Of a DNA stretch of 64,000 nt, positions 50,435-57,959 are shown piece after piece (position 1 is the first letter of the stretch; each line of letters opens with the position of its first letter). Made by a program: the position numbers and the translations under genes. The notes under the pieces were generated by a model. The model saw only the letters and a list, made by a program, of their open reading frames with translations, was not told the DNA's origin and did not search any database. This stretch comes from Streptomyces sp. NRRL WC-3618 (GTDB taxonomy: Bacteria > Actinomycetota > Actinomycetes > Streptomycetales > Streptomycetaceae): contig NZ_LGDW01000062.1 of assembly GCF_001280005.1 (NCBI RefSeq), positions 1 through 64,000 of the forward strand. Reading direction: 5' to 3'.

Positions 50435-51321
50435 GCATCACGCACGAGACGGCTACGGGGCACGCGCCGGACCCGACCCAGAACTCCGGCCGGACGGTGC
50501 TCGACAGCGCCCCGGAAAGCCCCGCGCCCGACACAGCCCCCCGCCCCTGGTCGGCCGACCCCTACTCCCAGGCCCTGCGCGCCGGGCGCGGTCCGCTCTT
50601 CCTCCGTCGTCACGACGGCTGGCTGCTGCCGCTGGAGGTGGAACGGTGGTGCGCGCGGGCCGACGAGGTGGACCGGCAGGTGCTGGAGCGCTGCGAAGGC
50701 GCCGTGCTCGACGTGGGGTGCGGGCCCGGCCGGCTCGTCGCCGAACTCGCGGTTCAAGGGCGGCCCGCGCTCGGTATCGACGTCAGCGAGGCGGCCGTAG
50801 ACCACACCGTGCGGCTCGGCGGCCAGGCCCTGCGGCGCTCCGTCTTCGAGCCGCTGCCCGGCGAGGGCCGCTGGGACACCGCCCTGCTCATCGACGGCAA
50901 CGTCGGCATCGGCGGCGACCCAGCTGTCCTGCTGCGCCGGATGACCCAACTCCTCACCCCCGGCGGGCTGTTGATCGTGGAGACCGTCGCGGACGGGGAC
51001 GTCGGCGAGGTCGACGAGAGGCTCAGCGTACGTATCGTCCGCTTCACCTCCGACGCTCACCGCACCACCGGCCCGAGCTTCCCGTGGGCCCGGCTGGGCA
51101 CCCCGGCCCTGCTGCGGCACGCGGCGCGGGCGGGCTGGCACCCGGACGGTCAGTGGACGTCGGGCGGCCGTTCGTTCGTCGCGCTGCGCAACCCCGTTGA
51201 CCGCCCCGCCCACCCGGCCCGCCACACCAACAGAGCCGCCGAGCCGCCGAACAGCACCGCCGTGATCAGCAGCCAGCGGGCCAGGAACTCGTCGCCCGGC
51301 AGACCGGCCACGGCCTCGTAG
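50431..51321 (+). CDS. Class I SAM-dependent methyltransferase
   Basis: A 296-residue protein. The SAM-binding loop is AVLDVGCGPGRLVAELAVQG, followed by ALGIDVSEAAVDHTVRLGG and LLIDGNVGIGGDPAVLLRRM. A Pro/Ala-rich stretch fills residues 15-45. The core ends near residue 250; the last about 50 residues are Pro/Arg/Ser-rich and lie antisense to the 3' end of the membrane-protein gene, so the tail may be read-through sequence. ATG 50431 overlaps the DUF2064 stop. It probably methylates the sugar or lipid product of the operon. Confidence 0.82.
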   Translation: MSITHETATGHAPDPTQNSGRTVLDSAPESPAPDTAPRPWSADPYSQALRAGRGPLFLRRHDGWLLPLEVERWCARADEVDRQVLERCEGAVLDVGCGPGRLVAELAVQGRPALGIDVSEAAVDHTVRLGGQALRRSVFEPLPGEGRWDTALLIDGNVGIGGDPAVLLRRMTQLLTPGGLLIVETVADGDVGEVDERLSVRIVRFTSDAHRTTGPSFPWARLGTPALLRHAARAGWHPDGQWTSGGRSFVALRNPVDRPAHPARHTNRAAEPPNSTAVISSQRARNSSPGRPATAS

Positions 51322-51707
51322 CGTCCCTCCACCCGCCCGCTGATCAGCGGAAACCACATCAACAGGAGAAGAACCGAGAACGCGGCCGGCACCCGGACGT
51401 ACGAGACCCACGCCCGACGGCCGACCGCACCGAACCCCCGCAGGAGACCCCGGTCCGCCAGCGCGTACAGCGGCAGCAGCACCAGGTCGTGCAGGAGCGC
51501 GACCCCCACGAACCACAGCGCCACACCGAACCAGTCATCCGCGAGCAACCGCACTCCCGCATACCCGGCGAGCGCGAACGAGCAGACAAACAAGAGGAGT
51601 TGAAGCGGGCTACCGACCACAACCCGCCGGTACGGCCGCCGCAGCACAGCCCTCACAGAACCCCCCGAACTCCCCGAACCAACAGAACGCCACGACCGTC
51701 GCGTCAT
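51150..51707 (-). CDS. Polytopic membrane protein
   Basis: A 185-residue protein with about four membrane spans: LQLLLFVCSFALAGYAGVRL, then FGVALWFVGVALLHDLVLLP, VPAAFSVLLLLMWFPLI and LLITAVLFGGSAALLVW. I do not recognise the family. ATG 51707 shares one base with the stop of the molybdopterin enzyme gene, so the two are coupled. The last 172 bases overlap the methyltransferase gene on the opposite strand; one of the two tails is probably longer than needed. Confidence 0.65.
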   Translation of the reverse strand: MTRRSWRSVGSGSSGGSVRAVLRRPYRRVVVGSPLQLLLFVCSFALAGYAGVRLLADDWFGVALWFVGVALLHDLVLLPLYALADRGLLRGFGAVGRRAWVSYVRVPAAFSVLLLLMWFPLISGRVEGRYEAVAGLPGDEFLARWLLITAVLFGGSAALLVWRAGWAGRSTGLRSATNERPPDVH

Positions 51708-52975
51708 CACAGGTCTCCGAACGTCATCCGGGCCACCCACTTGGTGTTGAGCACCCCGGGCGCCGCCGGGACGATCACCCGCGCCGGGTAGCCGTGGTCG
51801 AGGGTCAGGGGCTCGCCGTTGACGAACAGGGCGAGCAGTGAGCGCCCGTCGCGTACCTGGTTGTCGCGCAGCGCCGCCCGGCGAAAGGCGCCGTGCCGTT
51901 GCAGGGACTCCACCAGTACGTCGGGCGCCGCGCCGTCCTCGTACCCGACGAGCCCGGCCAGGTCCCGCAGCCGCACTCCCCGCCACCACTGGTCGGACGT
52001 GGACCAGCCCTCCACGCAGGCGATGGGCAGCGCGGCGCTGTACAAGGGGAGTTGGAGCAGATCACCCCGACTCAGCCGAACGGTCTGTCCCCCAGGCCCC
52101 TCAACGACGAGCCGCCACGCCTCCTCACTCGTCTCCGCCGCGTTGATCCCGCGCGACGCGGCCGTCTTGTTGATCTGGAACCCGCTGGGACCGCCACCGG
52201 GCTCGGGCCCGCCGTGCGGGGCGAGTACGGCCGTCTCCCTCAGCGGCGCGTCGAAGCTGCGCCCCGCCGTGGTGACGAACAGCAGCAGCGATCCGCCGCC
52301 GACGAACCAGAGGGCGCCACGCCGCGAGACGGTCGGCTCGAACGGCTCCGGGGCAACCAACTCCCCTTCCTCAGTACGCCCGTTGCGCATGTCGCGCAGA
52401 TTCCGTAGCGCCACCGGCGCCCGCAGCACCACATGCGCCACGAACGCGGCGAAGAACACCCAGGCCCCGTAGAAGTGCAGCGGATAGAAGGACCCGGGGA
52501 AGACATAGTCCAGTTGGATGTTGAGCAGACCCGTCGCGAACTCGAACAGCACCCCGCCGACGAGCAACAGCAGCGAGATCCGCTCCAGCGCGTGCGCGAG
52601 AGACCGCGCGGGCGGCAGCGCGAACAGCTTCGGCACGACCGACCACAGCTTCGCCAGCAGTACGGGTACGAGCACGATCCCGAGCGTGACGTGGACGCCC
52701 TGGGTGAGCCGGTACAGCCAGGGCGGATCGGTCGGCCAGGTGAAGAGGTGGAGGTAGAACCCGAGGAGGCCCTTGTCCGGGGTCAGGTCGTTCACCGGCG
52801 ACAGGTTCGGGTTGTAGGCGGCGTACGACACGAGTCCCGTCACGAACAGCACCGTGATCCCCCCGAGCAGCACCACGCCGAGGACGGAGGTGAACCAGGG
52901 CCCCCGCACAGGGCTGCGCCAGACCCTCGGCGAGGTGGGCGAACCGGGATGAACGGGGAGTTTCAGTTCGGGCAT
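51707..52975 (-). CDS. Cytochrome b561-like membrane domain fused to a sulfite-oxidase-fold molybdopterin domain
   Basis: A 422-residue fusion. Residues 30-200 hold about four spans with His residues suited to heme (GLLGFYLHLFTWP, LTQGVHVTLGIVL and HFYGAWVFFAAFVAHVVLRA), like the di-heme b561/YedZ membrane partner. After SRRGALWFVGGGSLLLFV (near residue 215) comes the molybdenum domain, with the Mo-ligand Cys near residue 319 in ALPIACVEGWSTSDQW and the C-terminal GYPARVIVPAAPGVLNTKWV. It is likely to be a reductase or oxidase at the outer face of the membrane, as MsrP/MsrQ but in one chain. Substrate unknown. Confidence 0.82.
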   Translation of the reverse strand: MPELKLPVHPGSPTSPRVWRSPVRGPWFTSVLGVVLLGGITVLFVTGLVSYAAYNPNLSPVNDLTPDKGLLGFYLHLFTWPTDPPWLYRLTQGVHVTLGIVLVPVLLAKLWSVVPKLFALPPARSLAHALERISLLLLVGGVLFEFATGLLNIQLDYVFPGSFYPLHFYGAWVFFAAFVAHVVLRAPVALRNLRDMRNGRTEEGELVAPEPFEPTVSRRGALWFVGGGSLLLFVTTAGRSFDAPLRETAVLAPHGGPEPGGGPSGFQINKTAASRGINAAETSEEAWRLVVEGPGGQTVRLSRGDLLQLPLYSAALPIACVEGWSTSDQWWRGVRLRDLAGLVGYEDGAAPDVLVESLQRHGAFRRAALRDNQVRDGRSLLALFVNGEPLTLDHGYPARVIVPAAPGVLNTKWVARMTFGDL

Positions 52976-53039
52976 GCCCCGACCGTAGGACCGGGGACGC
53001 CCGCAGAACGGGAGGCGCCCCCGGCGGCGGCGCGGGGCC

Positions 53040-54830
53040 TCAGACGCGGTGCACGGTGTGCAGGGTCGTGGCGTAGGTCCCCGTGCCGTCCAGCAGGGAG
53101 GCGCCGCCGAGGTCGCTCATCGTGGGCCCGTTGACGGTCTTACGGCTGGAGAGGAACCGGCGCTTGCCCGCCGCGTCCAGGCCCAGATAGATGCCGACGT
53201 GATCGACGGTGACCGTCGGGCTGCCCGGGTCGCCTGGGTTGTCGTCGCCGGAGTCGGCGTTGAAGAGGACCAGGTCACCGGGTTGGAGCAGCGCGGCGGC
53301 GGGCGGGTTGGTGCCGTCGGTACGGTCGACGCGTACCCCTGGACAGTGGTCGGCCATGTGCCGGGACTTGCGCGGGATACGGAGGCCTGTGGTGTCCTCA
53401 CCGGCGGCCATCGGGACGCCCAGGTGATAGCCGTACACCATGCGCGCGTACCCCGAGCAGTCGAGATTGCCGACCTGCTTGCTGGAGGGCCCGGTGTGGA
53501 CGCCGTCGTCGAAGGTCCAGCCGACGTTCATGTACTCATGGAAATCGGCGCCTTCGTAGCGGAGGCCGTGGGGATCGAGATACCCGTACCCGGCCTCGCC
53601 CAGCACCTGCTTGTCCTGGGCCGGCCCGGCCCCCGCTGTGACGGCGGGCGCGCCACCGAGAAACATCGCGGCGTACGCGAGCACGTCAGGGGCGGTGGAC
53701 CCGACCCATCCCCGTACGGTCCGCTCCACCTCCTGCGTCCAGGTGCCGTCGAAGGGCTGGGGCAGCACCCGTACCCAGTCGCCGTGCGTGACACTCGGCG
53801 GGACGTCCCAGTTGGCGGCGTCGACCTGGAAACGGCTGACGGCGAGTGTGACCGGCAGATTGGTGCACCCGGTACCGGCCAGCGCGCGCAGCCCCACGCG
53901 CCCCTTGCCGAAGGTGGCGTCGCCGACCTCGACGGCCCACGCGGACGGCTCCGCCGACGCCGAGGCCCACGCCTTGACCTGGATGACCGAGCCCTCGCGC
54001 CGCACCCGTATCGTCCACCGCGTACCCGCGCCCACACCCGTGGCCAGGGTCACGGACGGGGCCAACTGCGTGACGACATCGGCGACTTCCTTCTCGACAC
54101 GCAGTTGCACGGCACCCGTGGTGAGAAAGGACAGCCGGGCCCGGTAGTTGTTGTGCGTGTCCTGGAATCCGAAGGACAGCGCGTACGAACACGCCTCCCC
54201 GGCAGGCACCTTGTCGAACGATGCCACCGCGCGCACATCGACATCGGCGATCTCACCGTCTCGCAGGCTGGCATGCCGACTGACGTTCTCCGAGGTCAAC
54301 GCGATCTTCCCGGCCCCCGGCACCACCGAGAAGTCGGTGTCGACACCCCCGACCGTGGACCAGCTGCCACCCCCGGGCGAGGTACCCCAGTACGCCCGTC
54401 TCGCCTCCGGGAGCGTCAGATCGGGCAGGGTGCGCTGAAAGTCGTCGACAAAGTGCCGCTTGTTCTCGACGAACGTCCGCTGCGGGCCCGGCAGTACGAC
54501 GGTCCGGGCACCGCGCGTCAGCAGCGCGACGCGCTTACCGCCGGAGGTGACCTCGGTACGGGACGGGGTTCCTGGGAGAACGGTGGTGGTGAGGGCGGTG
54601 CTGAGGGTCAGGGGCGTGAAGTAGGAGGCGTTGAGCGGGGCGAGGGTCACGGCGGAACGGGCGCCTGCGGCGAGGGCGTTCACCGCCGCACTGTTCGGCG
54701 GCGCGAAGGGCTGGACAGTGACGGCTGAACCGGCGGCGCGGGCCGGCGAGACGGCCAGGGCACTGAGCGGGAGGGAGGCAGCGGAGGTGGCGATGGCTGC
54801 GAGCAGGTGACGCCGGGATGTTGTGGGCAT
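53040..54830 (-). CDS. Exported NlpC/P60-type peptidase with a lectin-like middle domain
   Basis: A 596-residue exported protein. A Tat-like signal (TTSRRHLLAAIATSAASLPL) starts at ATG 54830; ATG 54839 is also possible. Residues about 130-330 look like a concanavalin-type beta sandwich (RRAYWGTSPGGGSWSTVGGV, then SYALSFGFQDTHNNYRARLS). The C-terminal domain has the papain-like pair: Cys near 456 in GNLDCSGYARMVYGYHLGVP and His near 544 in VTVDHVGIYLGLD. It probably cleaves peptidoglycan stem peptides or a related amide bond outside the cell. The combination of domains is uncommon. Confidence 0.8.
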   Translation of the reverse strand: MPTTSRRHLLAAIATSAASLPLSALAVSPARAAGSAVTVQPFAPPNSAAVNALAAGARSAVTLAPLNASYFTPLTLSTALTTTVLPGTPSRTEVTSGGKRVALLTRGARTVVLPGPQRTFVENKRHFVDDFQRTLPDLTLPEARRAYWGTSPGGGSWSTVGGVDTDFSVVPGAGKIALTSENVSRHASLRDGEIADVDVRAVASFDKVPAGEACSYALSFGFQDTHNNYRARLSFLTTGAVQLRVEKEVADVVTQLAPSVTLATGVGAGTRWTIRVRREGSVIQVKAWASASAEPSAWAVEVGDATFGKGRVGLRALAGTGCTNLPVTLAVSRFQVDAANWDVPPSVTHGDWVRVLPQPFDGTWTQEVERTVRGWVGSTAPDVLAYAAMFLGGAPAVTAGAGPAQDKQVLGEAGYGYLDPHGLRYEGADFHEYMNVGWTFDDGVHTGPSSKQVGNLDCSGYARMVYGYHLGVPMAAGEDTTGLRIPRKSRHMADHCPGVRVDRTDGTNPPAAALLQPGDLVLFNADSGDDNPGDPGSPTVTVDHVGIYLGLDAAGKRRFLSSRKTVNGPTMSDLGGASLLDGTGTYATTLHTVHRV

Positions 54831-54978
54831 GGCGAACATGATCTCGCAAGACCCCCGACCTCTCCCCTCACTCAATGAACTCGCTCCACTACTCTTGATG
54901 CGCACCGTCCGCCCTCGCCGCCTCGGAGTACCCCCCTCCAAGGTGCCCGTCCTCCCAGGCATCGGGAACAATCACTCC

Positions 54979-55854
54979 ATGGCGGAAATCATCCAGAAGG
55001 ACGGCACCTGGGTCTTGGACGGTGACATCCTCCGGCTCACCCCTGGGCGCGACAGGAACGTCAGTCTGCTCCGTAAGGAACTGGGTGAACTCACCGTCCC
55101 CCTCCGCGCGTTGGCCGGTATCTCCTTCGAGCAGGGCCGGAAGTCGGGGCGGCTCAGGCTGCGCCTGCGTGACGGCGCCGACCCGCTGCTCCAGGCGACC
55201 GGCGGCAAGCTGGCGGAGCCCAACGACCCGTATCAGCTGGGCGTCGAGGCCGACCGGTACGGCGTCGCCGAGTACCTCGTGGACGAGGTCAAGACCGCGC
55301 TGCTGCTCGACGAGGTGCCTTCCGGCGCCGTCGACCGGTATCTGCTGCCCGGACCCGCCGTACCGCTGTCCGTGTCGGCCGGGGACGGCACCGCGACCTT
55401 CGACGGGGAGTGCGTCCGGCTGGAGTGGAACTGGAAGACGGAGGACGCGAAGGCCGCCGCCGGCGCCCGTTCCCTGGCCGTCGCCGACATCACGGCCGTG
55501 GAGTGGCATCCGGCGGTGGGCCTCGAGAACGGCTACCTGCGCTTCAGCGTGCGGCACGCGCCGACCAAGGCCCCGCCGAAGTACGATCCCAGCTCCGTCG
55601 AGCTGTGGGGGTTCAAGAAGGATCCGCTGATGGCGTTGGTCGCGGCGGCCGTCCAGGCCCGTCTGCCGCATCCGGGGGCGCCCTTGGCGGACGTACCACC
55701 GCAGCGGCACAAGGAGCTCGCCGCGCCGCCGGTCGAACACGACCATGACGCCCTGCTCCGGCGGCTGCGCGAGCTCGGTGAGCTGCATCGGACGGGCGTA
55801 CTGACGGACGACGAGTTCGCGCACGCCAAACAGGCGGTCCTCAAGCGCATGTAG
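54979..55854 (+). CDS. DUF4429 protein with C-terminal SHOCT motif
   Basis: A 291-residue protein with two DUF4429 modules. The first begins MAEIIQKDGTWVLDGDILRL and includes PLRALAGISFEQGRKSGRLR. The second begins VSAGDGTATFDGECVRLEWN and includes AVADITAVEWHPAVGLENGY. The end (LRELGELHRTGVLTDDEFAH, then AKQAVLKRM) is a SHOCT short helix pair used for oligomerisation. The beta-rich modules resemble PH-like folds. Function unknown. ATG 54979 has no strong ribosome site. It is divergent from the NlpC/P60 gene. Confidence 0.85.
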   Translation: MAEIIQKDGTWVLDGDILRLTPGRDRNVSLLRKELGELTVPLRALAGISFEQGRKSGRLRLRLRDGADPLLQATGGKLAEPNDPYQLGVEADRYGVAEYLVDEVKTALLLDEVPSGAVDRYLLPGPAVPLSVSAGDGTATFDGECVRLEWNWKTEDAKAAAGARSLAVADITAVEWHPAVGLENGYLRFSVRHAPTKAPPKYDPSSVELWGFKKDPLMALVAAAVQARLPHPGAPLADVPPQRHKELAAPPVEHDHDALLRRLRELGELHRTGVLTDDEFAHAKQAVLKRM

Positions 55855-55933
55855 GAACACGCGCCCAGGAACCGCCTGTTGGTGTCACTCGCAACTCATT
55901 CGTACGCCCCGCCTTCCGGGCGTACGCGCATGG

Positions 55934-57523
55934 TCAGCGTGCGCGGCGGGCGACCGTGAAGCGGTCGACCTCCTCGCCCGTCTCCGCGATTCCGCGCACC
56001 GTCAGCGTGGCGTGGCGGCCCTTGGCGGCGGGGGTGACGTCGACGCGCAGGAACGAGTAGTCGAGGTAGCGCACGCGCGACCAGGTGACCGTCTCGTTGA
56101 CCTTGCCGTCCTTGGTGTTGATGAAGGAGGCGACCGAGTCGACCTCGTTCTCGTGGCCCTCGTAGGAGAGCGGGGCGGTGAACGCGTACAGGCTGCGGCC
56201 GGCCGCGCCCGCCGTCACGTAGACGACACCCTCGGTCTCGGGGTACGCCGTGCCGCCGATCGGGAGCTTCTTGGTGACCGCGCCGCCCTTGATGATGTCG
56301 GTGCGCTCGTACTGGTGGTTGTGGCCGTTGATGACCAGGTCGACCGTGTACTTCTCGAACAGCGGCACCCACTCCTGGCGCACGCCCCCCTCCGAGGCGT
56401 GCGCGGTGGAGGTGCAGTAGGCGCAGTGGTGGAAGAAGACGACGACGAAGTCGACGTGCTTGGACGCGCGGAACTTCTTGAGCTGCGCCTCCAGCCACTT
56501 GGTCTGGGTGCCGCCGGAGATGCCGAGGTTGGCCGGGATCTCGAAGGAGATGTCGTTGGCGTCGAGCGAGATGACCGCCGTGTTGCCGTAGACGAAGGAG
56601 TAGACGCCGGGGAGGTTCTTCTTGTCCGGGCCGTTGTCGGGGAGGTTCCAGCGGGCGTCCTCGCCGCCGTAGCCGTTGGGCGAGTACCAGGCCTCCATGT
56701 CGTGGTTGCCGTAGGCCGGCATCCACGGCACGGACTTGGCGACGGACTCGGTCTGCGCGAGGAACTGGTCCCACACGCGGGAGTCGAAGCCGGTGTCGGT
56801 GGTCTTGCCCTGGCCGGCCGGGTCGCCGTACGCGATGTCACCGGCGTGCAGGTGGAAGGCCGGGTTCTGGCCGAGGAGCAGGCTGTTGTTGGCGAGGGCG
56901 TGGTAGCTGACACCCTCGTCGCCGAAGGCCGTGAAGGTGAACGGCTTCTTGTGGTCGGGGGCGGTGGTGAAGGTGCCGAGGGTGCCCAGCAGGTGCGCCT
57001 CGGCCGGGTCGAAGCCGGCGTGGCCGACGCCGTAGTAGTACGTCTTGCCGGGACGCAGGTGGGTGAGCTTGGCGTGCAGGTAGTACTGGGTGTGGTCGCC
57101 GCTGGCGCCGATCCCGGCCGGGGTGTAGAGGGTGCGGACCTCGGCCTCGATCTTGCGGGAGAGGTCCCAGGGGTGGGCGCCGATCCGGATGAAGGGCTTC
57201 TGCACCGCGACCGGGACCTGCCAGGAGACGGTGATCTCCGTGCGGGGGTCGTTGCCCCAGGCGAGGTGCCGGCCGAACGGGGCGACGAGCGCGCCGTTGA
57301 CCTTCTCGGTCCGCGTGTACGTCTGCGTCGGTACGGAGGTACGCGTCGCGGCCTGGGCGACGGCGCCCGGGACGAACGCACCGCCCGCGACGGCGCCGAC
57401 GGTGACGGCGCCGCTTCTGATCATCGTGCGCCGCGAGAACTTGGCGCGAAGGTACTCGTGCTGCTCAGCCATGCTCATGCGCTCGGCAAGCTGCTCGGGT
57501 ACGCCCATGCGAGGAGTGTCCAT
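55934..57523 (-). CDS. Tat-exported purple-acid-phosphatase-like metallophosphoesterase
   Basis: A 529-residue phosphoesterase. A twin-arginine signal lies about 30 residues in (SRRTMIRSGAVTVGAVAGGA, ending near AQA), so the enzyme is exported folded. A fibronectin-like N-domain (TEITVSWQVPVAVQKPFIRI, then LRPGKTYYYGVGHAGFDPAE) precedes the catalytic domain, whose metal sites are HAGDIAYGDPAG (near residue 226), PAYGNHDMEAW (near 272) and INGHNHQYERTD (near 400). It should release phosphate from extracellular esters, perhaps under phosphate control. ATG 57523 is used; ATG 57508 is an alternative. Confidence 0.87.
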   Translation of the reverse strand: MDTPRMGVPEQLAERMSMAEQHEYLRAKFSRRTMIRSGAVTVGAVAGGAFVPGAVAQAATRTSVPTQTYTRTEKVNGALVAPFGRHLAWGNDPRTEITVSWQVPVAVQKPFIRIGAHPWDLSRKIEAEVRTLYTPAGIGASGDHTQYYLHAKLTHLRPGKTYYYGVGHAGFDPAEAHLLGTLGTFTTAPDHKKPFTFTAFGDEGVSYHALANNSLLLGQNPAFHLHAGDIAYGDPAGQGKTTDTGFDSRVWDQFLAQTESVAKSVPWMPAYGNHDMEAWYSPNGYGGEDARWNLPDNGPDKKNLPGVYSFVYGNTAVISLDANDISFEIPANLGISGGTQTKWLEAQLKKFRASKHVDFVVVFFHHCAYCTSTAHASEGGVRQEWVPLFEKYTVDLVINGHNHQYERTDIIKGGAVTKKLPIGGTAYPETEGVVYVTAGAAGRSLYAFTAPLSYEGHENEVDSVASFINTKDGKVNETVTWSRVRYLDYSFLRVDVTPAAKGRHATLTVRGIAETGEEVDRFTVARRAR

Positions 57524-57616
57524 GGCTGAAAACGGTGCTCTGAGCAGCCATCGGCACGCAGGACACAGGGTGAACAGGCCCCGAACAGGGTCCCATGAGA
57601 GTTTCAACAGGCCGTT

Positions 57617-57630
57617 GCCCGATATCGGGC
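57617..57630. promoter_or_regulatory. Perfect 14-bp palindrome GCCCGATATCGGGC
   Basis: A perfect 7+7 palindrome between the divergent metallophosphoesterase and the small-protein/glmS genes, about 40 bases ahead of GTG 57673. It is strong enough to be an operator for a dimeric regulator; which one is unknown. Confidence 0.5.
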
Positions 57631-57672
57631 AGGATTGTTGCGATTGCCAGCGCTTTACCTCAGGATCATCGG

Positions 57673-57930
57673 GTGCACGACGAACTCGTTGATCATCTGA
57701 CGCGTACCACACCCCTGGCCCGGGGCGAGGCACTGCGGGTGATTCAGGACGTTCTCGCCTACTTCGACGAGACGACCGAGGATTATGTCCGTCGTCGCCA
57801 CCGCGAACTCCAGGCTCAGGGACTGGTGAACGCGGAGATCTTCGACCGGATCGAGGCGGACCTCAAATACCGCGCGGTCGCACCACCGGAGCTCACCCTC
57901 CGCCAACTGCGCCGCATCGTCTACGGCTAA
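57673..57930 (+). CDS. Small conserved protein upstream of glmS
   Basis: An 85-residue helical protein (DELVDHLTRTTPLARGEALR, then VIQDVLAYFDETTEDYVRRR and ELQAQGLVNAEIFDRIEADL) ending in LRQLRRIVYG. GTG 57673 has AGGA 7 bases upstream. It is 29 bases ahead of glmS and probably co-transcribed with it. I do not recognise a named family. Its charged helices suggest a small binding or regulatory protein. Confidence 0.65.
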   Translation: MHDELVDHLTRTTPLARGEALRVIQDVLAYFDETTEDYVRRRHRELQAQGLVNAEIFDRIEADLKYRAVAPPELTLRQLRRIVYG

Positions 57931-57959
57931 ACATCCACATACGACAGGGACACTTATAT

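Noticed and set aside
57931..57959. glmS ribozyme ahead of glmS
   Set aside because: The 29-base gap is far too short and the element is known from Firmicutes.
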